Part shown: positions 13,217-24,600 of the stretch, piece by piece
Layout: the number at the start of each line of letters is the position of its first letter
Numbering within the stretch: the first letter of the stretch is position 1
Origin: Bugula neritina
Lineage: Eukaryota > Bryozoa > Gymnolaemata > Cheilostomatida > Bugulidae
Reading direction: 5' to 3'
Length of the DNA stretch: 64,000 nucleotides
NCBI GenBank assembly: GCA_964035545.1
Contig: OZ037770.1
Location: 6,250,229 to 6,314,228 of the forward strand
Program-made: the position numbers and the translations under genes
The notes under the pieces: generated by a model
The model's database searches: none
Seen by the model: only the letters and a program-made list of their open reading frames with translations
What the model was told of the DNA's origin: nothing

Positions 13217-13471
13217 AAAATAGGATACAAAAAACAAGGAAGAATTAATGCAACGGATATACATACTTTTAACTATCAGGTGAAAGTCAACTAGTTTTAA
13301 AACTATCAGATAGTTTTACAAAAAAAACTTCTAACTACAAACTAAGAGCTAATGCTGTAGTGGACGGTGTAAAGGTGATGTCAACAATACTTGGTGTCTG
13401 TCATATGATGTATATATGTTACAAGAGTGTCAAACTGTGTGTTATATAACATTTTATATTATGTAACTCCA

Positions 13472-16400
13472 TCAGTCACCTTCCAGAGATACTTCTACAA
13501 CAGAGTATGAGTATATATTACAGTGTGAGATGTACTTTACAATATGATATGTATATTATATAGATAGTGTATACTTAGTATCATATATACTGTATACTTA
13601 GTATCATATATACTATATACTTAGTATTATATATACTGTATACTTAGTATTATATATACTGTATACTTAGTATCATATATACTGTATACTTAGTATCATA
13701 TATATACTGTATACTTAGTATCATATATATACTGTATACTTAGTATCATATATACTGTATACTTAGTATCATATATACTGTATACTTAGTATCATATATA
13801 CTATATACATAGTATCATATATACTGTATACTTAGTATCATATATACTGTATACTTAGTATCATATATACTGTATACTTAGTGTCATATATACTGTATAC
13901 ACAGTAACATATATACTATATACATAGTATCATATATACTGTATACATAGCATTACATCAGAGGCTGATATATATCTTACCATACCTGAAACTTGAGGCG
14001 GATAATGTAGTCCAAGGTCTAATTGAACACCTTCAGTAGGAAGGGCAGGCTCATGAACCTCCTCCATTTTACTAAATTCAGCTGGAGAGATGTGGGCTAC
14101 GCTGCCATCTAAAGTATTAATACATAAATATTTCCTAGTTCATGATCTACTAATAAGAGTTGTGTCCCTTCAGCAGTTACATACGTCAACCTCAATATCA
14201 GGGAGCAGTCTCACTAAAAGCCTGGCCTCACCATTGTGAGAATCACATGAAATCGTCTACTTGACACAAAAACATCCGTACGAGAAAATCTGAGGGAATT
14301 CAAACGAAATCGTCCTCGTTGGCTGTACACACCGATGACTATGGACAAAAAATCACAATAGAGGATAAGTACCACTTGATTGTTCAATAGAATTTTAGCA
14401 ACAATAATTATTTCATTTCTACAACTTTTCTCTATTTGGTAATTTCCTGCTGTTTTTACCTTGCGCAAAACTCATTCACGGACTATTTATTATGTGTTTT
14501 GTCTGACGAGAGTGCGGCTCGTCATAACGAGAGGATAACTCACAAAAAACGTCACCTGATTTCGTTTGATTCTCCGTTCGCAAGGCCAGGCTTTAAAACT
14601 TTTACAGTTTTACTGCAATGTGAAATTGCAACTACACTATAGACTTGTTCTTTTAGTGAATAACGGGATTTATATCCTAGCTGCCACTTTGGCATTGCTC
14701 AGTAGCCAAAACCACAAATATATGCTTTGAGGTTTATTTTTCGAATGTTATCCTGAACCAGTAGTTTTTTGAAATGCTAATTTAAGCTTGGCATCAGCAA
14801 TATGTCTATCACCAAATTGAAAAGGTGTATAGCATTGTTGCATATTGCATGTAAAGCAGTCAAACTGTAAATTTCAGTTGAAGCATGTACCTGCTAATGG
14901 GGCACAACTCTTGATTGTAAATTGACATCGCAAACATACATTGTAGGAAAGGAGTATATCATATATAAATACTTTCTTGACTGTTAAATGGATAAGTTGA
15001 TGAATGTGTTATATATATATTCAAATAACTGATAGAGTTGTGAAGATATAAACAGTAGGAAGAAGAAGTAAAATTAGACCAGCAGGTAATGTAATGCAGT
15101 AAACCAAAAAATAATTCTGAACATATTCTCTAAGATAATTACCAGATACTTGTTGGGAGGTTTCCTCCACATCCCCGCCTTCTGACTTCTCAATTGCAAC
15201 CTCAACTACAGTGTCCTGTATGCTGTTGTGTAACATATTAGAGTTGAGTCTGGCTAACAGAGCTGCTGTCTCGGGAGTAAGAGCTGAGCTGGTGTGGATG
15301 CTGCCATCTGACAGCTGTGTCTTCACCCTTGAGATCATGTGACCTGGGAGAGAAATCATGCGACCTGGTAGAGAGAGATCATGTGACTTCATAGAGAGCA
15401 ATCATGTGATCTGGGAAAGAGAGATCATGTGACTGATTGATACTAACCTGACTCTTGACCTTCATGAGCGAGTGTAACTGTCACAGTCTCTAGATGGGGG
15501 CCTATATGTGACGCCCAGTCTTCAGTCCATACTCGATCCTGCTCTAATGCTAAAGTATCCACACTGCCCTACGAAGTAATTTATATACATAGTTACTATG
15601 TGTGCACATAAAAATAACTTCAAAAAACAGACATGCTTTTTAGTGCTAATTTGCCAGCAAGTGCAGATTGCTGAAGTCACATGCTGTCTAAAACAGTAGC
15701 GCTGACACGGCACCACCAGCCAACCACGAGAAATCTTCTAACCTAATTACCAATCGCAGTAGGTTTATCATTTAAGTTCCAATCGCAGAAAAAAAAATAA
15801 TGACGGCACAAGGTGAACATAGTCTCATAGCTGTCAATGCGACATGCATGAAATAGTATAAAGGCGTAGCCAATCATGAGAAATCATATTATCTACTTGC
15901 CCATCACAGAAACTGTTACAATTTCACAAACAACACCACATGTATAGCAGTACCTCTTTGAGAGGCAGCACGCCACTATCAATATCACGGAGAGCTGTGT
16001 GGATGTGATTCTTCAGATCGCTGACAGTCGGGAAGAAACTCAAGTCATGTCTCACTGGAGGCTCCTCATTACTGAACAAATCTTTCTCCACGTATTTCCT
16101 GTATGAGAATATCAGGTGGTGTGAGTGTGGCTCAGTAGCTTTGATATTTTGATCTTATAGATGGTAGGCTATACAAGTGTTAAATAGCCTCTCGCTCTTT
16201 AACACTTTTAAAATACTCTAACGTCATCAGACAACTGAACGGTAAGGCAGTTTCAAAATGAAACACAACAAACATGTTTAAAACAATTGTGACAAAAACC
16301 AACAACACTCAAGTTTTTATAATACAAAATGTCCGGCAAATTATTCTACTAGAAGTATTTATGAGACAATGTTGTAGCCCTAATACTGATAGAAAGCGTT

Positions 16401-19400
16401 CATAAAGTTTACGGAGAACTTGATGGCAATATGTCATGCTGAAGTATCAGTAGTTATATTTTATCAGGTTTAGAGTCACATGACTATTCTAAGCAGTTTG
16501 AGCCGCAGTGCTGACAGTCAATCACGTAGGACAAAAACTGATACAGACTTATTTTATTGACAGACATGATTCTGTCTTGAGAACTGTTTGCTCACCTCAG
16601 CATCTTCCTAACAGTAGTCACATGGTGTATGCCAGAGGAGACAATGTCTCTAATCTTATTGGCTACAGGAGGAGCGAGTCTGGTATTTCCTCTTTCTAAA
16701 ATACAAAAGAGGAATATGAGAATATATTAGGAAACCACACCATAGGTTTACCCTCCAAGTTGCGTCTAGAGAAAGCAGCAATAAAGAGACAGCATTTCTC
16801 TACAAACTCTGAACAGTGGGAGTAGGAAGTTCTGCACCAACCTCAGCCCCACCCACATCTGATCAGTTGATGGAAACTGTTCTAAGAGGACTGCTGGAAC
16901 AGCAGAAACTTCATATTTATTACAGAACCTAATCTTATCAAACAAACACAGCCTTGAAAACTACTTAACATTACTCTCACTGTAACAATAACAATAACTG
17001 ATTCTTCAGGCATTGTATTTCCATTGCTTCAAATGGATTTGCATAGATTTGTACACATAGGTTTGTGGTTGTGATTTGCATTCATTCATGGTTGTGTTTT
17101 CATTAGATGCAAATCTTCCCATATAATGTGAAGCAATGGAAATGCAGTAACTAGCAGAGGAGAGAGTTTGACTTGGGTACATAAAGATATGTTACAGTTG
17201 AACTCACCTGGTGGAGACACATTGTACGTCCTGGTGATGAGAGGTCGCTTAGTTAAGGTGGAATCTGCAGTGTGATACTCGTGTGCCGCAGTAGTTGGTA
17301 GCTGCAGATAATGCCTGCAGTACAAATATGCTTCAGATACGTTCTAGACACACCATAGTATACAGGCAATAGTTAACTGTATACAGCACACAGATATAAT
17401 ATAAAACTGAAACTATAAACTATTCCTGAAAATGTTAAATGGAGTGCAATAGTATAATGTAAAAGATGCACCGAGCCATCGCAGTGCCAGAAAGGTAGGA
17501 ACGTACCGCTCCTCCCCGCCTTCACTGAACCCCTGTTCCCTCAGAACCTGGAACGCTCTGTCCATCAGCTGTTTGAGCACCTTTCTGTTAACATCTGTTG
17601 GAACTGAGCAGTTTGGGAATTTGCGTACTTTCTTCACATAAATACGAGCTGGACAGGCGTGTTTGTAGTCTGTAATCAGTATTATATTATTATGATTGGT
17701 TAATATTTTATATACCCAACTGTATATGTAATCTAGTATGTTTAAAATAAACCTAATGGGGGTTCGATATTAGTTTAACGCACACACAAAGCAATTCTTA
17801 GCTTATAACACTTGATGGTACCCATTTGAATGTTAAAAACTGTCTTATATTTTCAATAGCAGATAAAGATAGACAGAAAAAGTTATCATTTTTGTAACAC
17901 AAATACAGCTAAAAGCTCGTTCTAATTTCTATCACGTAAGGGTAACTGTAGGGTGCAATTATTCAGAACTTAAAACATTTAAAGCGATAAAATAGCTACT
18001 TACCCTAATCCATATTGAATTCAAAATCAGTAATTATTTTTCAAAGTGAAAATTGAAAACATGAAACTAAATGTCAGTTTGAGTGACAAACAAAATCAAA
18101 GAATATTACTTTGTATATATTTTTTTAAAATTAAAATTGAATATTTTTGGAAACACCTGATTAAACTTGAGAGCGTGCAACTTTTATTAGAGTAGCTTTC
18201 AGCTTCTCAATTCGAAAAGAATGCTAATACCTTTGCAGTCATTGCAAGGTGGATGGCATATCAAACCGTATCATCCTACTCGGCTGGTGTCACATGCACC
18301 TACGTGCCATACTTTAAGCCTCTACTGCTTAAAAAAACTCACAGAAATTTATAGTCACTATCCCTGTGTGAAACCCCTGGTGGAAAGGATTTTTGGTAGA
18401 GCGGGCTAAGGACTTATTCGAATGAGGCACAGGAGCAATAATGACTGGATGCTCTTCCTAACATCACCTTTGTCGGGGTTCGAACCCATGACTCCGTGCT
18501 TACTAGGCAAATGCTCTAATCCCTAGACCACGGCTGCTCTAAGCCTCTACTGTTTACCACAATGAAAATTAGGCTTGCTGAAGGCTACTCAAGTGAAGAG
18601 AGTTTGTTAATTTATTGAACTGGAGCATCCAAAAGTGCTCAAACTAGATGCGAAAAATCTCATAATGGAAACGGAATAGAAACTGGTTAACATATGCAAC
18701 TTTAGAAAAAGAGCTAAATAAAAAAATAAAACTGTTATTTTACCGCATAGACTTCGATTAACAAGATGATATACAGCTGATTAAAAAGCAGTGAGCTATG
18801 AAGTAAGTTTCATGAAGATTATTAGACACCAGTTGAGATAAACACTAACCCTCTCCTGTTCCTTCTCCTGTACCATCAGCCTTAGAACCTTTCCTCCTTG
18901 GTCCATATTGGCACTCCATCACAGTGGCCCGACTTCCTATATGTAGAAGTTTCGAGAAAAATTGAGTTGAGTAGATAAGTATTAAAGCTCAAGTCAACAT
19001 GCCAACAATACGTAAAAAGTCTCACCGCAGTTAATGAAAGGCACGCCGTCAAACGGCACATATTGGGACTTCCACATCATACGGGCGGTGGGCCGGTTAC
19101 CGGCTGGGCTTTGCCGTGTGCCCCAAAAACTGTGAGTTTGCTGCTTATGCAGAGTTAGTATAACATCCAGTTCCTGCTCTGTGTGCACCCAGCCCCGGTA
19201 GTAGTGACCAACTTTCTGCAAGATTATAACAGCTGCATGTTACAACATAAGTGCTCATCCCATGAATATTTCACATATACTGAAACCATTTACACATTGA
19301 TACAGGCACTTGCTATGAAAATCTGAATTAAAATTAGATTAAAAAATTGGATTGAAGTCCAATAGCATAACTATAATGCAGGGAGTAGATACATTGATTA

Positions 19401-20447
19401 TATTCTAAATATCAACACTTGAATGTCAGGCTGTAAATTAATCGAATAGGCTCTGACATCATAACGGTTTATACTAGCCTCACAATCCTGAATCAGTGTT
19501 GCCCAGCGAGGGGCGTCTGCTAGCGTAGCCTTAGCTTGGGTGGTATTGACCAAGGTGAACTGGGTTTGACTTGATGATGCCCCGACATTAGTAATATGCT
19601 GGTTTGGATCCCCAACTATGACAACCGAGTTGGCAGTGATGTTCAAGTTACTTGGCACAATCTGCCACACCTTGTCACCTGTAAAAACTTTGAATGTTTA
19701 ATTTGAGAGCTACTGCTGCCACTTGACAGGGATAAGTCTTCAATTTGCGCATCAACATTCCTTACCTTGGCTGCTATTCAACTCGGAGATCTCCACAAGC
19801 TCCACCCCTTCCTGGCCTGAGCCGTTGGTTGCGAGAATAACATTACCTCTCTCTACGTTAAAAATAAAATAATATTAAGTGAGTCGGTTATTGATCTGAC
19901 CATTGGGAATGCATAGACTGAAACTGCCACCTTGACTCACTAATGGGAAAATGATTCTTAATTAAACAGGAACTAGTTGATGAAAACTAAAATTTATCAA
20001 TCTTTGAAACAGCTGAATAATTTTAAATAATCGAAAGAAAGTCCACTTATAAAGTAGTATAAAAAACCTGTTTGCCACCATATATCATCCTTTTATAGTT
20101 TTAGATTGTGTCAGTTGTCGAACTAAAACGAAGCTTCCTCTTTAAAAAAGAAAAGTTAGGCTATAGTTTCATGAAACAAGGTGTAATGGTTTACATAATA
20201 TTATTAGTTGATTTACTTTCATATAGAAAACATGAGAGTAGAAGTAATGAATTGTACATCAACTACCTATGTTTATTGGTTGTGGTGTACTAGTGTCAGT
20301 GTTTATTGTGTTGTCAGCGTAAATTACTATTTGCTCATTACACTCTTGTTCCTCAGTATAATGGGTCTGATCTTCTATAATCAAATGAGTACTCGAGTCC
20401 AAAACTTTCCCTTCAGAGTCGCCATCTTGGTTCAGACCAGCATTCAT
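13472..20447 (-). CDS. CARF: Calcium-responsive transcription factor (CARF)-like protein
   Basis: Thirteen minus-strand exons, in transcript order: 20447-20267 (ATG), 19846-19766, 19678-19479, 19215-19026, 18936-18850, 17669-17507, 17314-17208, 16695-16596, 16098-15954, 15568-15448, 15343-15143, 14108-13986 and 13494-13472 (TGA). Together they make 573 codons, with all junctions in phase. The block encoded by 19215-15954 is the conserved CARF core: KQQTHSFWGTRQSP, ARMMWKSQYVPFDGVPF, VMECQYGPRRKG, YKHACPARIYVKKV and DLSFFPTVSDLKNHIH are very close to what I know of animal CARF. CARF is a nuclear DNA-binding factor first described on a calcium-responsive promoter element. The start is the first ATG after an in-frame TAA. 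The last exon codes only seven residues and is inferred from phase and acceptor. The intron after exon 3 appears to use a GC donor. The N- and C-terminal exons are less conserved and less certain than the core. Confidence 0.88.
13556..13950 (+). repeat. Minisatellite, about 23-bp unit
   Basis: About 17 tandem copies of a unit containing TATACTTAGTATCATATA, with occasional single-base or 2-bp variants. It lies in the last intron of the CARF-like gene. Confidence 0.95.
14217..14595. mobile_element. MITE or foldback element with long degenerate terminal inverted repeats
   Basis: The ends AAAAGCCTGGCC (14217) and GGCCAGGCTTT (to 14594) are inverted copies. Similarity continues inward for roughly 45 bp, including GAAATC blocks on both sides. 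No coding capacity, about 380 bp. It lies in a CARF intron. A target-site duplication is not certain (TA or TAAA-like). Confidence 0.6.
15330..15436 (-). repeat. Short tandem repeat carrying duplicated 3' splice sites of a CARF exon
   Basis: Four to five copies of a 21-24-bp unit based on ATCATGTGACCTGG overlap the 5' edge of the CARF exon 15143-15343. On the minus strand two copies carry good acceptors, CCCAG before 15343 and CCAG before 15364, exactly 21 bp apart and both in frame. Alternative use would add seven residues. Confidence 0.75.
18331..18539 (-). mobile_element. tRNA-derived SINE with target-site duplication
   Basis: On the minus strand the head has A box TGGTCTAGGGATTAG (18530-18516) and B box GGTTCGAACCC (18486-18476). 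A body containing GGAAGAGCATCCAGTC follows, and the far end is T-rich. It is bounded by near-identical direct repeats based on TAAGCCTCTACTG (18315-18330 and 18540-18556). Body and tail resemble known invertebrate tRNA-SINEs; the family is not determined. It lies in a CARF intron. Confidence 0.8.
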
Positions 20448-21615
20448 AGTATTTTAGTCTAAAAGTTATTTATATGTATCAAGAGTATTACTAATAAATA
20501 TAAGGAATGATAGAACCACAGCTATAAATAAAGTAAATCACACTGACTATAGAATAGACATTTGATCTAAAATCATGAAAACGAAGCCTAATTATAAGCA
20601 TAATTAAAATAAAACAAGTTTAAGTTGCAATTTATAATATTAGTCAAATTGAAAAAAAAACTAGACAAGTATAGTATAATCTATTTTGGCTAAACAAAAT
20701 ATCTACTATAAATTATCATATTAAATAGTGTAACTAGTGTTATTTTTATAATAATAAACATAACCACAAGGTTCTAGTACTACTACTACTAATAATAATA
20801 AGCTATCGAGTTCAACATTACTATTACTAGACAGTAGACTAGTATAACTACTAACTAATAATAGTACTACTACTAGTACTAGTAACACTAGCTACAAATA
20901 TTCTTATTAATATTAGCATTACATTTATTCATAGTATTACTATAACTATTACTGTATTAGTAGACATTAGACATTAGTATTAGTATTAGTATCATTATTT
21001 ATTAATATTAGTATAAGATTAAGTGTTACCATTAATATTACTAATAGTATTAGTATTACTATTAGAGTATTAGAATTAGTAATACTAATACTAATAGTAA
21101 TAGTAATAGTAATACTAATACTAATAGTAATATAAATATCAATAGTTTAAAATTAAATATATTATCAATGTAGGTTACCGTTTAAAGAGTAAAAAATGCC
21201 AAATTCCCGGCATCTCTGTCTCCATTTAATCTAAACAAGCAATTACTGGGTATACACGTATCTAATAGCAACTTACGCGGTACTATCGTTTAAATTGGTA
21301 GAAAATATGATAACGAGACAGAAACCTCGACTGCAGTGTTTTAACCTCGTTTCAATATGGCTGACCCTTTATACGTCGTGAGTGATTCGATTTTGAATAC
21401 ATGAACTTGTTCATCAAGGCTTAGTTCGGCTTCAATTCGGTTTCAACTTCAAAACTTGTTGGTAAAGGTTTCAATTCGTAGCGAGTCCATACACACTCTC
21501 GAGAAGGGTCCTTCCCTAAAATGTTTTAAGGTACGGTCATAACACCCCCAATAATAACTAATCATTAACAGATTCTCATAAACTACGCAAGTTTACGAGA
21601 GGCATAGTTCCTACC
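20448..21615. promoter_or_regulatory. Divergent intergenic region between CARF-like and RPGR-like genes
   Basis: About 1.2 kb separates the two start codons, which face away from each other. The left part is simple TAGTAT/TACTAT-type sequence (about 20750-21150). The right part is unique and less AT-rich. On the minus strand a TATAAAG lies at about 21371-21377, in a position suitable for CARF. No core element for the plus-strand gene is obvious. Function is inferred from layout only. Confidence 0.45.
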
Positions 21616-24600
21616 ATGGCGACCGAGCAAGATGACCGCGACATTCCAGGTCTGTCATTATGATTATTTTCAGTCTGAAACTTTCATGTGTGAACCTTTG
21701 CATTAAAAACTGTTTAGGCATTATTTTATGACATTAGCTTTATTAGCTGGTTTAAAACAATTTTCGTTTCATATTGATGACCGTTATATTTAATCATAAT
21801 GATAATCAGTATCAACTATCACATTGACATTCACATTGATGATTGATGATTCAACTTCAGATTAATGATTGATTATCATATTGATATTGATATTGTTACA
21901 GTTATGATGAAGTAATTATGGTTTACTTTTAAAAATATGTTGGTAATAAATTTAGTTCATCATAATGATTTTTATTATCATGATGATTATCATTATCATT
22001 TTGATTATTTTAATGATACTGTTAGTGTTACTGTTAGTGTTACTTCTAGTTTGAGCTTTACTATCACTATTACTATTAGTATTAGTATCACTATTAGTTT
22101 TACTATTAAGTATTAGTATTACTTTTACTTTTTATTTGTCTCTACTCTCTAATCATGTAAACAGTGATGACATTCTCAGTTTGAAATTTGTCTTTGACTT
22201 CAAGTTTGACTTGTATTCTGAGTTTTTTTCGTTTCGTCTTAATAATGAATATAACAATATAACTAACAGTAACTCATTTCGTTTAATGGTTAGTCATGAT
22301 GATTATGATAATAATAAGTGGTTGAAATTTAGCTTGCATTTGAGGTATCGGTATCACTATGGCTATGTGAGTTACTGTGTCTGTAAGTCGATGTGCGGTG
22401 TAGCTCCAACTCTATTTGTATTACTGTAGGTGTAGGTATTAGTATAACTATAGTTATAGTCATTTTGATTATTTTTTATTTTCAATGTAAATTTTGTGAA
22501 AAATTAAGTAAAAACCTAATTTTGAGATGTTTTTACGAATACCAAAAACACTTGATGACTTTATATCCTTGTCAAATTTGAAAAATGCATGTTCTTAAGC
22601 ATGGTGAATGAGAAGCACTAATGACAGTGATTGGTCTAATTAGCGTTAGTGTTAATTACGTAATAAACATAATTAGCATTGTGTGATAATCACTATCACT
22701 ATGATTATCATGTTCACGTAGAAATGCATTGCTATTGGATAGTTTGTAATGCTATTATAATTATATTGCTGAGTTAAACATATACTTTAGTTTAGTTTTT
22801 ATGATTAGCAAACCTTCATTGTGATTATACATAATATTTGACAGTATTCTGGTTTTGGTTCATTTGTTTTTTCTAGTTCATTTGTTGCTAGAATCAATGA
22901 TATTTTAACTAAGTTCTAGTTGAATTTTTAGATCTGGTATATTCATGTTTTTACTATCTCTAAGTTAATGCGGGAAAGAAATAAGATGTACTGAATCTTT
23001 ATCAAAATCTTTTGCACTCATCGTTCTTATAAACTTTTTTCAGTCTATTCTTTTTTGAAATTTGATGTTTTTCGTTCAACATAATACATTTTATGTGAGC
23101 CGAAAAATATCGGATTTTTTGACTGTGCTTTGAACAGTTGCTGGAAAGAAACATGAAACCTAGTAGCTTGCGAGTTTGCAAGTTTTGAAATCTTATGAAA
23201 TATGATTAAATAATATTTAGTATATAAATTGTTTGCTTGAATCTCCGATTCTACTAAAGCTTTTCCTGATTTTATTATTCATCTGCCAGTTTGTATTTTA
23301 AGTTTTACTTTAAAGTCAAGAGTTGTCTATTTTGTATCTTCTTGTGTCGTGTTTGTATTGCACTTGTTACTGTATTGTAGGTAGTTGGGAATTAACTGTT
23401 CAATACCTGTAGTATTATAGTAACTAAGTACAGTGTTATATTCAAACAATATGTTGATTTATTGATTATCTATACACCCACAATAATACTAACTCAAATA
23501 CTAGTAACTAGTAATCATGTCTTTTATCTATGACTATTATCATTTACTGCTACAAATTTCACAAATTATATAGTTTTTATTTTGGAATTGGCTAAAAGAT
23601 TGAATGAAAAAATTGAGTTTGTAAAAGTATGTTAAATATAGTATATTTCTATTATAAGTAATTTTATATATGTAATAAAATTTTAGCTTAGTTTGATACT
23701 TTAATTCTTTGAAAAAAGAATTTAATACCAGTTAGTAATTAGCTGGGAAATATTTTAAAGTTATAAAACAAATTGAAATTAAATTTTGTTTTTATCATAT
23801 TTATGTTGATTTTGTCCGTGATTTAATGTGCTGTCATCTGGTGGTTGTACTTATTTATCAAGTTCTTCCGCTGCTAAAATTAGTGTATCCATATAATTAT
23901 TATGTACTAGTACTCTAAGTATAAACAACAGTCATAAAGTGGTTCAAGTTTTTTTTATTTCATATTAAGCAGATTAATATTCATCAGTTTGCGCATTGTT
24001 GGTAAAAAAATCTGTCTTTAATTTGATAACTTAAACACATGTCATTCATTCAGTGCGATGCAATAAGCTAGAAATTAGTTGCAGTTTTTATGAAGGCTAT
24101 GTGTCATTATATTATTTTGATTGATGTGTCTAATTCAGTGCAATTTCATCAAAGTAAGTTAGTTTATGTATAAAGTTATCTCCACCTAACAAAAGATGAA
24201 TAGGGTGAGTTTCCTAACGCAACTTTACACTATAATTTCAGAATCTGGTGGAGTGTTCACATTTGGTAAAAGCAAGTTTGCTGAAAACTTACCTAATAAA
24301 TTCTGGATCTGGAATGATGAAGTTACACAGGTGGCCTGTGGGGACCAACATACTGTACTCTATGCTGGTAAGTATGTATACTGTATATATAACTCCATCT
24401 GTATACAACACTCCCAAGGTTTTCTCTCTCGTCAACACACAGCAGTCATGTAATCATGTATTTGTTCACTTTTCCTATTATAAGCAATCATCTCGAATAA
24501 GCAATGTGTTTAGTATAAATATATATTTTTCTGTTCTGTCACTTATATGCTGCATATAGGCCTGTGTTCGAGTATAGAGGTGTTTTGTAGAGTCGGGCAG

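Larger units (their letters stand above)
11500..13470. other. 3' region of the ROCO-caspase gene and convergent intergenic DNA
   Basis: Contains the probable 3' UTR of the ROCO-caspase gene, with an AATAAA at 11980-11985, and of the convergent CARF-like gene (AATAAA on the minus strand at 13211-13216). Between them are AT-rich sequence and small open frames (12525-13022) with no recognisable protein. No other gene is supported. Confidence 0.6.

Noticed and set aside
21358-21378. ATGGCTGACCC... followed by GTGAGT as an alternative first exon of the RPGR-like gene
   Set aside because: It would end in phase 0, whereas the RPGR exon at 24242 needs phase 1; the start at 21616 fits.
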